Shown here one piece after another: positions 1 to 6,786 of a DNA stretch of 41,658 nucleotides. The DNA is from Candidatus Omnitrophota bacterium (GTDB taxonomy: Bacteria > Omnitrophota > Gorgyraeia > Zapsychrales > Fredricksoniimonadaceae): contig JAHFGE010000003.1 of assembly GCA_023247575.1 (NCBI GenBank), forward strand, positions 24,940 to 66,597. Reading direction: 5' to 3'. Under the pieces are notes generated by a model. It was given only the letters and a program-made list of their open reading frames with translations, did no database searches and was not told the origin of the DNA. The position numbers were made by a program, and so were the translations under genes. How positions within the stretch are numbered: the first letter of the stretch is position 1; every line of letters starts with the position of its first letter.

Positions 1-387
1 TATAAACTTTTAGGTAAAGTTTATGGTTATAAAGGTAATCATCGTCGGGCTTTCGAATGTTTTCGTATCGCCACCATCTTAAGACCTTATGATACGCCAA
101 CACGTTTGAATTTGGCTTTTAGCTATGAAAATCTTAAAGATTTCAAAGGCGCCCAGGAGCAATATGGACGAGTACTTGAAATCGATCCGAAGAGTCCTAA
201 AGCCTATTTTGGTTTGGCGCGCGCTTATGCTTTAGAGGGCCAAGAACAAAAAGCTTTGCAGGTACTGCATAAAGCCCAGCTGTTGGCCCCAGAGGATAAG
301 GTTGATGTGCAAAAAATTCATGATATTATTGAAAAGAGAAAAATAGGGGCGATCAGTCATCGCCCCTACAAAAAAGGTAAAAAGTAA
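1..387 (+). CDS. TPR-repeat protein, C-terminal part (5' end outside window)
   Basis: The reading frame is open from base 1, so the gene starts upstream. The visible 128 residues contain about three tetratricopeptide repeats, seen in the spacing of small and aromatic residues (for example YFGLARAYALEGQEQKAL followed by a Pro about every 34 residues). TPRs form helical scaffolds for protein-protein contacts; no catalytic domain is visible, and the partner is unknown. The stop TAA shares one base with the ATG of glgC (taATG), so the two are translationally coupled and probably one operon. The last 15 or so residues (ending RPYKKGKK) are basic and partly encoded by a palindromic repeat at 344-368, so the natural C-terminus may have been replaced. 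Confidence 0.85.
   Translation, partial: YKLLGKVYGYKGNHRRAFECFRIATILRPYDTPTRLNLAFSYENLKDFKGAQEQYGRVLEIDPKSPKAYFGLARAYALEGQEQKALQVLHKAQLLAPEDKVDVQKIHDIIEKRKIGAISHRPYKKGKK
344..368. repeat. Palindromic repeat inside the TPR gene
   Basis: Arms TAGGGGCGAT and ATCGCCCCTA are perfectly complementary around a 5-base loop. The ends resemble the GTAGGGGCGA...CCCTAC ends of the repeats at 21278 and 37868, so I place it in the same family. It is translated in frame as part of the last residues of the TPR protein. Confidence 0.75.
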
Positions 388-1592
388 TGAGGGATGTTCT
401 AACTTTTATTCTAGCCGGCGGTAAGGGTGAGCGGTTGGATCCTCTGACAAGGGATCGTGCCAAACCCGCCGTGCCCTTTGGGGGCATTTACCGGATTGTG
501 GATTTTGTCTTGTCCAATTGCGTCAACTCAGGTTTGCGACGGATTTTTTTGCTGACACAGTACAAATCGTTTTCCTTGCAACGGCATGTCCTGGAGGGCT
601 GGAACATTTGTTCCGCCCAGTTAGGGGAATTCATTGATGTGGTGCCTGCTCAGCAACGCATTTCTACGGACTGGTATCGCGGGACGGCGGATGCCATTTA
701 CCAGAATCTTAATATGATTCAAGATTATGGTCCCAAGCTGGTTTTGATTTTAGCGGGAGACCATGTTTACAAGATGGATTACCGCAAAATGATTGAATAT
801 CATATCGACAAAGGCGCTGATATGACGGTCTCTTGTATTCAAATGCCTAAATCAGAATCAGTGCTTTTTGGTGTGGTGGAAGCAGATAAAAATAATAAAG
901 TGACTGGTTTTCAGGAAAAACCGCAGACACCTAAAACCATTCCCTCTGATCCGCAGTCCATTTTCGCATCCATGGGAATTTACCTGTTTAATACGGACAC
1001 CCTTTTTAATGAATTAAAAATGGATGCTGCCAGAGCTGATTCCGACCATGATTTCGGCAAAAATATCATTCCTCAGATGATCCAAAAAAAGTTAAAAGTG
1101 TTTGCCTATGATTTTGCTTTGGAGAACACTCACTCAACGTACTGGCGCGATATCGGGACGCGGGATGCCTATTATCAAGCCAATATGGACCTGTTGGGTG
1201 CGGAGCCTGAGTTTAATTTGTATGAAAAGAGCTGGCCGCTGCGGACCTATCATCAACAATATCCCCCCATTCGTGTGATGACCAAGGACAATCATCCGGG
1301 GACAGTGGTTGATTCACTTATTTCCGGCGGTTGTGTGATCGAAGGTGGAGAGGTCAATCGTTCCGTGGTCTCTTCTAATGTTTATATTAAAGACAAAGCT
1401 AAAGTTTCTCGTTCGGTACTGATGGAAGGAGTGATGGTCGGCGAAGGAGCACAGATTCAAAATGCCATCATCGATAAAGAAGTGGTGATCCCGCCGGGCA
1501 CAAAAATCGGTTTTGATCCCCCAGAAGACCGCCAGCATTTTACTTTGACAACTTCTGGGATTGTTATTGTTGCGAAGAAGACTTCCTTATGA
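387..1592 (+). CDS. glgC: Glucose-1-phosphate adenylyltransferase
   Basis: Makes ADP-glucose from ATP and glucose-1-phosphate, the committed step of bacterial glycogen synthesis. At 401 residues it has the normal family length. The N-terminal nucleotidyltransferase domain shows ILAGGKGERLDPLT with downstream AKPAVPFGG, the LSNCVNSG segment, GTADAIYQN, ILAGDHVYKMDY, FQEKP and YWRDIGTRDAYYQAN; the last ~110 residues look like the left-handed beta-helix (hexapeptide) domain that carries allosteric control in this family. It overlaps the TPR gene by one base and FabV by four (ATGA). It lies ~31 kb from the main glucan cluster at 32655 but clearly supplies the same pathway. Whether the GT4 enzyme there uses ADP-glucose is inference. 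Confidence 0.97.
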   Translation: MRDVLTFILAGGKGERLDPLTRDRAKPAVPFGGIYRIVDFVLSNCVNSGLRRIFLLTQYKSFSLQRHVLEGWNICSAQLGEFIDVVPAQQRISTDWYRGTADAIYQNLNMIQDYGPKLVLILAGDHVYKMDYRKMIEYHIDKGADMTVSCIQMPKSESVLFGVVEADKNNKVTGFQEKPQTPKTIPSDPQSIFASMGIYLFNTDTLFNELKMDAARADSDHDFGKNIIPQMIQKKLKVFAYDFALENTHSTYWRDIGTRDAYYQANMDLLGAEPEFNLYEKSWPLRTYHQQYPPIRVMTKDNHPGTVVDSLISGGCVIEGGEVNRSVVSSNVYIKDKAKVSRSVLMEGVMVGEGAQIQNAIIDKEVVIPPGTKIGFDPPEDRQHFTLTTSGIVIVAKKTSL

Positions 1593-2782
1593 TCATCCAG
1601 CCTAAAATCCGCGGGTTCATTTGCACGACGGCCCATCCCGTCGGCTGTGCCAGGCGCGTCCAGGACGAAATTGATTATGTGAAGGCGAAAGGCCCCATTG
1701 CTGGCGGCCCCAAGAAGGTTTTGGTGATTGGCGCTTCCAACGGCTATGGCTTAGCTTCCCGTATTACGGCGGCCTTTGGCTGCAGGGCTGCCACCATCGG
1801 CGTCTTTTTTGAAAAGGAATCCGATGGCAAGCGTACGGCCACCGCCGGATGGTATAACGCTGCCGCTTTTGAGGCCGCGGCTAAAAAAGCAGGTCTGTAT
1901 TCTAAAAGTTTCAACGGCGATGCCTTCTCCGATGAGATGCGATCAAAAGTCTGTGAGGCCATTAAAAAAGACCTGGGGCAGGTCGACGGTGTTATTTACT
2001 CTTTGGCATCTCCGCGCCGGGTGGATCCCCAAACGGGTCAGCTTTATAAAAGTGTGCTTAAACCCAAAGGTGCGGCCTATACAAATAAAAGCATTGATTT
2101 TGAAACCAATCAGGTGACGACTGTTACCCTGGAAACAGCCACCCCGCAGGAGGTGGCTGAGGCTGTCAAAGTCATGGGGGGAGAAGACTGGCAGTTGTGG
2201 ATTGAGGCTTTAATGAAGGGAAATCTTTTGTCTTCCCATGCTGTGACCGTAGCCTATTCTTACATTGGCCCGGCGGTGACAACACCTGTCTATCGTCATG
2301 GCACCATCGGTGCAGCTAAAGATCATCTGGAAGCTACCGCCCATCTGCTAGATGAACGTATGAAAAAAATTGGCGGCTGGGCCCTGGTTTCGGTCAACAA
2401 GGCTTTGGTCACCCAAAGCAGTTCCGCCATTCCGTTTATTCCTTTATATTTTGTGATTTTGATGAAAGTCATGAAGGCCAAAGGTCTGCATGAAGATTGC
2501 ATTCACCAGATCTATCGGTTGTTTTCCCAGCGGCTTTACAATAACCGTCCATTTGATCAGATCCCCATGGATCAAAAGGGCCGCGTGCGCATTGATGACT
2601 GGGAAATGCGGCCTGATGTACAGGAGGAAGTGGAAAAAATCTGGTCGATGATCGGCGATGCCAATCTTCTGCAAGTCGCCGACGTCAAAGGCTATAATCA
2701 AGACTTCCTTAAATTGTTCGGCTTCGGTCTTGCCGGTGTGGACTATAGTGCTGACGTAAATCCTGAAGTGCCTATCCTATAA
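1589..2782 (+). CDS. fabV: Trans-2-enoyl-CoA/ACP reductase (NADH), FabV family
   Basis: Reduces the trans-2 double bond of enoyl-ACP or enoyl-CoA with NADH, the last step of a fatty acid elongation cycle. The 397-residue length matches FabV/Ter and is much longer than FabI. Visible marks: the family start PKIRGFICTTAHPVGC, the Rossmann loop VIGASNGYGLASRI (residues 46-59), and the YX8K catalytic motif Y235-K244 with an extra Tyr at 225, as in characterised FabV enzymes. The start ATG lies in the ATGA overlap with glgC, so co-translation is likely even though the functions are unrelated. FabV is naturally insensitive to triclosan in several species; that is family knowledge and was not tested here. 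Confidence 0.96.
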   Translation: MIIQPKIRGFICTTAHPVGCARRVQDEIDYVKAKGPIAGGPKKVLVIGASNGYGLASRITAAFGCRAATIGVFFEKESDGKRTATAGWYNAAAFEAAAKKAGLYSKSFNGDAFSDEMRSKVCEAIKKDLGQVDGVIYSLASPRRVDPQTGQLYKSVLKPKGAAYTNKSIDFETNQVTTVTLETATPQEVAEAVKVMGGEDWQLWIEALMKGNLLSSHAVTVAYSYIGPAVTTPVYRHGTIGAAKDHLEATAHLLDERMKKIGGWALVSVNKALVTQSSSAIPFIPLYFVILMKVMKAKGLHEDCIHQIYRLFSQRLYNNRPFDQIPMDQKGRVRIDDWEMRPDVQEEVEKIWSMIGDANLLQVADVKGYNQDFLKLFGFGLAGVDYSADVNPEVPIL

Positions 2783-2796
2783 CCTGGAGGATAGGC
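2770..2796 (+). terminator. Stem-loop at the end of fabV (weak terminator candidate)
   Basis: GCCTATCC and GGATAGGC form an 8-bp stem with an 11-base loop around the fabV stop codon. It is not directly followed by a T run (the nearest, ATTTTTCC, is ~17 bases on), so a classical intrinsic terminator is doubtful. The ECF promoter follows, which fits an operon end here. Confidence 0.3.
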
Positions 2797-2883
2797 TATG
2801 ACTCTCCAAATAAATTTTTCCTTCAACAATTTTCATGGTACCAGTATATCTATGCAACTGTTACGAAATTACATACAATAAAA

Positions 2884-2912
2884 GGAACTTTTTAGAAACT
2901 GATTTTGTCTAA
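2884..2912 (+). promoter_or_regulatory. ECF sigma factor-type promoter upstream of the sigma gene
   Basis: GGAACTT at 2884-2890, then 16 bases, then GTCTAA at 2907-2912. This matches the GGAAC...GTCTAA type used by many RpoE/SigW-like ECF sigma factors. Start of transcription would be near 2918-2920, leaving a ~20-base leader before the ATG at 2940. Its position directly before an ECF sigma gene implies autoregulation. Confidence 0.8.
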
Positions 2913-2939
2913 CTAACCGAGAAGACAGAAAGAGCATCG

Positions 2940-3500
2940 ATGCAAGAAATTACGGAAGATGTCATAAGGCAGGCGGCGCAAGGGAACGTAGAGGCGTTTG
3001 AGACGGTTTATAAGGCTGCTTCCAGCTTTGTCTATAACGTGGCCTACCGGGTCATAGGAAAGAGAGAGGATGCCGAGGAAGTAACCCAGGAGGTTTTTTT
3101 AACGCTTCACCACAAATTAAAGGGATTCAGGTTTGAATCTTCTTTTAAAACATGGGTGTATCGGATAACGGTGAATCAGGCGATCAATATGGCCAAAAGA
3201 GAAGCTAAAACTAGAGATAAGATGACCAGTTATGATGAACAGCTGGAAGTCCCAGCTATCTCGGGGGGTGTGCAAGAAAACATCGAGCGGGAATATCACA
3301 ATAAAATTATCGATGATTTGCTACAAGGTATTAATCCGGATCAAAGATCCTGTGTGGTTTTACGAAATATCGAAGGCTTAAGCTATGAAGAGATAGCCAA
3401 GACTTTAAAAATTAACATCAACACTGTTCGTTCGAGGTTAAAAAGGGCCAGAGAAAAACTTTTGGCTACAAGAAAGCAGATGAGTTATGGACAAGTGTAA
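2940..3500 (+). CDS. ECF-type RNA polymerase sigma factor (RpoE/SigW-like)
   Basis: A 186-residue two-domain sigma factor. Region 2 is seen in VYNVAYRVIGKREDAEEVTQ and SFKTWVYRITVNQAINMAKR (core binding and -10 recognition); region 4 in DQRSCVVLRNIEGLSYEEIA followed by NTVRSRLKRAREKL (helix-turn-helix for the -35). It is the first gene after its own likely promoter and overlaps the anti-sigma gene by 14 bases, the usual arrangement that keeps both in balance. Downstream genes (Spy-like, TolC, HlyD, MacB) suggest that it answers envelope stress or a toxic compound; the signal is not visible. Confidence 0.96.
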   Translation: MQEITEDVIRQAAQGNVEAFETVYKAASSFVYNVAYRVIGKREDAEEVTQEVFLTLHHKLKGFRFESSFKTWVYRITVNQAINMAKREAKTRDKMTSYDEQLEVPAISGGVQENIEREYHNKIIDDLLQGINPDQRSCVVLRNIEGLSYEEIAKTLKININTVRSRLKRAREKLLATRKQMSYGQV

Positions 3501-3969
3501 AAAATTTAGAGATTTAATTCTGACTGATTATATCGACGCTCAGCTTGACGGAGTTTCAAAAGCGCAAGTGCAAGAGCATTTGCATCAGTGTGCGACCTGC
3601 CAGGCTTTTTTCTTGGAAGTAAAAAATAAGTTAATTGTTCCTTTTGAAAAGGCACCGCATCAACCAGTGCCGACTCACCTGTGGGGCATCATTGAAGAGA
3701 GAATTCGGCAGGGGCACTCCCGGGTCAGTGTAGTTGATTTCATCCGAGGCTGGATAGAAGGAATTACTTTCCCGCGGCTGGTACCGGCCCTGGCAAGCCT
3801 GATCATGGTCGTGTTTATTGGATCCACGGTCTTTGTAAACCAGCAAGTCAAGCAGGCCCAGGATTGGGAGGGAGGAACATATCTGGCTTATATTTTAAGT
3901 TCGACAGGAGTTTCTGTTCCTGTGAATAATCATGATTTAGGGACACCAATTGAACAATATTTTCTTTAA
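3487..3969 (+). CDS. Membrane-bound zinc-finger anti-sigma factor
   Basis: 160 residues. The N-terminus has the ZAS-type motif HLHQCATC (H31-x3-C35-x2-C38) that in this family binds zinc and clamps the ECF sigma factor. A single hydrophobic segment lies at about residues 98-117 (ALASLIMVVFIGSTVFV), so the N-terminus is cytoplasmic and a ~40-residue tail is outside, where a signal could be sensed or a protease could cut. It overlaps the sigma gene by 14 bases and is followed after six bases by a perfect 17-bp hairpin and then the Spy-like gene. Family and topology are clear; the activating signal is unknown. Confidence 0.92.
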   Translation: MDKCKKFRDLILTDYIDAQLDGVSKAQVQEHLHQCATCQAFFLEVKNKLIVPFEKAPHQPVPTHLWGIIEERIRQGHSRVSVVDFIRGWIEGITFPRLVPALASLIMVVFIGSTVFVNQQVKQAQDWEGGTYLAYILSSTGVSVPVNNHDLGTPIEQYFL

Positions 3970-3974
3970 CGTAA

Positions 3975-4009
3975 AATGTAGAGACGCAGCAATGCTGCGT
4001 CTCTACATT
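3975..4009. repeat. Perfect 17-bp inverted repeat between anti-sigma and Spy-like genes
   Basis: Two 17-base arms (3975-3991 and 3993-4009) are exactly complementary with a single-base loop. The core GTAGAGACGCAGCAATG... recurs at 28694-28722 with two mismatches over 29 bases, so this is a mobile or dispersed palindrome family rather than a local hairpin. As RNA it could attenuate or stabilise the transcript between the regulators and the efflux genes. No T run follows. Confidence 0.85.
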
Positions 4010-4026
4010 AAATAAACGGAGGACAT

Positions 4027-4545
4027 ATGAAAAGAATTCAACAATATATCTTGACGGTAGTTATCTGCAGTTTTATGGCTTTACCCCTCGTCTATGCTCA
4101 GAATGAGGGTGGTGCATCAGCGGGCCCCGCTGGAAGCGGGGTGGGACAACATGAGCATATGGGTAAAAAAATGCAGGAAATCTATGTTCAATTGAAATTA
4201 ACGGATGATCAGAAGAAACAATTGGAAGCTAATAAACAAAAACAAAGGGAGCAGATGAAGTCGGTTTTTGAGCAAATGAAGACTCAAAGAGAAGCTTTGC
4301 ACCAGGAATTAATGAAGACTGATTTGGATATGAATAAAATCAATAGTATTCAGACCCAAATTAAAACGCTTCAGTCACAGATGATTGATAATCGGCTAAA
4401 TTCCATCCTTGAAGTAAGAAAAATTTTAACACCGGAACAATTCAAGAAGTTCATTTCATCAATGGAACAGCGCAAACATAAATGGGCTGACAAACGGGGG
4501 CATAAACCGTCGAAAGACAAAAATAAAAATGAAGAGGCTGAATAG
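4027..4545 (+). CDS. Spy/CpxP-like periplasmic protein (LTxxQ motifs)
   Basis: 172 residues with a clear signal peptide (MKRIQQYILTVVICSFMALP, cut near VYAQ). The mature part is highly charged and helical and carries two LTxxQ-type motifs, LTDDQKKQL and LTPEQFKKF, the mark of the Spy/CpxP family of periplasmic chaperones and stress sensors. A good ribosome binding site (GGAGG at 4018-4022) fixes the start. It overlaps the TolC-like gene by 17 bases. In this operon it could act as a chaperone or as a damper of the sigma response, as CpxP does for Cpx; that is inference. A small hairpin (CCCCGCT/AGCGGGG, 4125-4141) lies in the Gly-rich linker after the signal peptide. Confidence 0.88.
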   Translation: MKRIQQYILTVVICSFMALPLVYAQNEGGASAGPAGSGVGQHEHMGKKMQEIYVQLKLTDDQKKQLEANKQKQREQMKSVFEQMKTQREALHQELMKTDLDMNKINSIQTQIKTLQSQMIDNRLNSILEVRKILTPEQFKKFISSMEQRKHKWADKRGHKPSKDKNKNEEAE

Positions 4546-5803
4546 AATTTTATGGGCATTGGTTATTGTTTTATCGCTTTGTTCAAGGAGCCATGCGCAA
4601 GAAAAATTGACATGGATTGACTGCTTGCGCCTGGCCTCTGAATATCATCCTGATTTGATATCGGCCAAAGAGGGCATTCGTCAATCACAGGACAATAAAG
4701 TTATTACGGCCCAAAGCTTATGGCCCCAGGCCAATACCAGTTTAAGCCTGACTCAAGCCAAATCTAACTCCACTTCAGCAAAATCCAATACTACGACCTA
4801 TGCTTACGGCGTCTCAGGATCACAACTCTTATTCGATGGCTTTAAAACAATCAATAATGTTAATGCTTCCCGGGAGAACATCAAAGGCTCTCAATGGAAT
4901 TTTCAATTTGTTTCTTCTCAAGTCCGTTTTCGTCTAAGAAATGCCTTCATTGATTTACTCAAAGCCCAGGAGCTTTTAAAGCTTACCAAAGAGATTTATG
5001 ACATCCGCAAGCAGAATCTGGATTTGATTACCTTGCGTTATAATTCCGGCATGGAACATCAAGGAGCTCTGCTGACCGCCCAGGCCAACCTGGCTCAGGC
5101 GGAATTTGAAATCCATCAAGCCAATCGCGGCCTGGAAGTGGCCCAAAGGCAATTAGCCAAAGAATTGGGCATGAAACAATTTGAACCCATTGAGGTCGCT
5201 GGAGATTTCGATATCAGCAGGGATTATAAAGAGAAGCCCGATTTTGAAGGATTGGTCAATCTCAACCCGCAATTATTGAAAATTATGACCCAAATCAATG
5301 CTGCTACTTTTAGCGTGAAATCCAGCCAAGGGGATTTCTGGCCGTCGGTATCTTTGGTGGGAGGAGTTGATAAAAGCGCCAACCATTGGCCTCCTCCCGC
5401 AACAGATACCAATGTAGGATTGAAATTGACCTGGCCCCTTCTGGAAGGAGGCTCAAGGGCGGCTCAATTAGACCAGGCTAAAAGTGTAGTCCGTGACTTG
5501 CAAGCCCAGCAGCAAAGCCTTAAAGATAGTTTGGTACTTACTTTAGAGCAATCGTGGGCTGGTCTTAAAGATGCCATGGAGCAGGTGGGGGTAGAACAAA
5601 AATTTGTGCAGGCCTCCCAGGAGCGAGCTAAAATCGCCCAGCAACAATATTCGGTGGGGCTCCTTACTTATGATAACTGGACCATCATTGAAGATGGTTT
5701 AGTTACTACTAAAAAGACATTTTTAAATACTCAAGCCAATGCTTTGCTGGCAGAGACCAGCTGGATAGAGGCCCAAGGGAGGACATTAGAATATGCGAAT
5801 TAA
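4529..5803 (+). CDS. TolC-family outer membrane efflux protein
   Basis: 424 residues with a signal peptide ending near CSRSHAQ. It shows the duplicated outer-membrane-factor layout: N-terminal LTWIDCLRLASEYHPDLISA, long helices rich in Ala/Gln (GMEHQGALLTAQANLAQAEF), and a second half starting with NPQLLKIMTQINAA and ending in the tunnel helices. Such proteins form trimers spanning the outer membrane and periplasm and dock with a HlyD-type adaptor. It overlaps the Spy-like gene by 17 bases and the adaptor gene by 11, so the export machine is made as one unit. Family assignment is secure; the exported substrate is unknown. Confidence 0.93.
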   Translation: MKRLNRILWALVIVLSLCSRSHAQEKLTWIDCLRLASEYHPDLISAKEGIRQSQDNKVITAQSLWPQANTSLSLTQAKSNSTSAKSNTTTYAYGVSGSQLLFDGFKTINNVNASRENIKGSQWNFQFVSSQVRFRLRNAFIDLLKAQELLKLTKEIYDIRKQNLDLITLRYNSGMEHQGALLTAQANLAQAEFEIHQANRGLEVAQRQLAKELGMKQFEPIEVAGDFDISRDYKEKPDFEGLVNLNPQLLKIMTQINAATFSVKSSQGDFWPSVSLVGGVDKSANHWPPPATDTNVGLKLTWPLLEGGSRAAQLDQAKSVVRDLQAQQQSLKDSLVLTLEQSWAGLKDAMEQVGVEQKFVQASQERAKIAQQQYSVGLLTYDNWTIIEDGLVTTKKTFLNTQANALLAETSWIEAQGRTLEYAN

Positions 5804-6779
5804 AAAATCTCTGGTCATTATTATCATCGTCGTCATTGGATCGGTTGGTTGGATGTTGTTAAAGAAAAAAACATCTTCCCAGGAGAGCGTCAAAATCGTT
5901 AATTCTCATTATGGAGATATACAAACCGTCATTACGACCACAGCTACTGTTCTTCCCGAAAATAGGCTGGAGGTCAAACCACCCGTCAATGGGCGTGTTG
6001 ATAAAGTCTTGGTCCAGGAAGGTGGTATGGTTAAGGCCGGTCAGGTGTTAGCCTGGATGAGTTCCACAGATCGTGCCGCTCTTTTAGATTCGGCTCGGGG
6101 GCAGGGAGAACAGGAATATAAATACTGGCAAGATGTTTATAAGCCCATTGCACTGGTGGCGCCTATCAATGGGCAGGTCATCGTAGGTACGACTCAACCA
6201 GGTCAGACAATGACGACCAGCGATGCCGTCATTGTGCTTTCTGACCATTTGATTGTTCGTGCTCAAGTGGATGAGACAGACATAGGCAAAATTAAACTTC
6301 AACAGGCGGCTTCTGTTTCGCTGGATGCTTATCCTGATACTAAAATCAAAGTTGTCGTCGACCATATTTATTACGAATCTAAGACCGTTAATAACGTGAC
6401 TATTTATGATGTGGATTTGTTACCGCAAGAAGTGCCATCATTTTTTCGTTCAGGAATGAATGCCAATGTAGATTTTATCGTGCAGAGCAAATCTCATGTT
6501 TTGCTTTTGCCCGTGGCCGCTGTCCATAAAAAGGGAGATCAAAATTTTGTCCTGCTGGCAGGCTCCAATCCCAATAAACCTGTTATGCAGGACATAGAGA
6601 CAGGTATCAGTGATGACAAAAATATAGAAATCGTCAGTGGCTTAAAAGAAGACGATGAAGTGGTTATTAAAACTCAAAAATATAGTTTAAATAAATCAAG
6701 TACGGGTTCTAATCCTTTTATGCCATCGAGAAGCGGTGCCAGTAAGCCACCAGCGGGTTCAGCCAAAGGCGGTGGATAG
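5793..6779 (+). CDS. HlyD/MacA-type periplasmic adaptor of an efflux pump
   Basis: 328 residues. One N-terminal membrane segment (SLVIIIIVVIGSVGWMLL), then a lipoyl-like half (PPVNGRVDKVLVQEGGMVKA and its partner APINGQVIVGTTQPGQTM), a beta-barrel part and a membrane-proximal part with VVIKTQ near the end. The helical hairpin between the lipoyl halves is very short (about 35 residues, LLDSARGQGEQEYKYWQDVY), shorter than in MacA, so the reach to TolC must differ. The tail is Ser/Pro/Gly rich. It sits between the TolC-like and MacB-like genes, which defines the tripartite pump. Confidence 0.9.
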   Translation: MRIKKSLVIIIIVVIGSVGWMLLKKKTSSQESVKIVNSHYGDIQTVITTTATVLPENRLEVKPPVNGRVDKVLVQEGGMVKAGQVLAWMSSTDRAALLDSARGQGEQEYKYWQDVYKPIALVAPINGQVIVGTTQPGQTMTTSDAVIVLSDHLIVRAQVDETDIGKIKLQQAASVSLDAYPDTKIKVVVDHIYYESKTVNNVTIYDVDLLPQEVPSFFRSGMNANVDFIVQSKSHVLLLPVAAVHKKGDQNFVLLAGSNPNKPVMQDIETGISDDKNIEIVSGLKEDDEVVIKTQKYSLNKSSTGSNPFMPSRSGASKPPAGSAKGGG

Positions 6780-6786
6780 TACATCT

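Noticed and set aside
1314..1538. Reverse-strand open frames within glgC and many other genes
   Set aside because: They lie fully inside genes with clear family matches and show no protein-like motifs or start sites of their own.
4125..4141. Small CCCCGCT/AGCGGGG hairpin in the Spy-like gene as another inserted element
   Set aside because: Only 7-bp arms in a Gly/Ala-rich linker and no second copy seen, so chance is a fair explanation.
6736..6786. Earlier GTG start for the MacB-like gene
   Set aside because: It overlaps the adaptor gene and adds residues not seen in MacB; the ATG at 6787 begins the normal family start.
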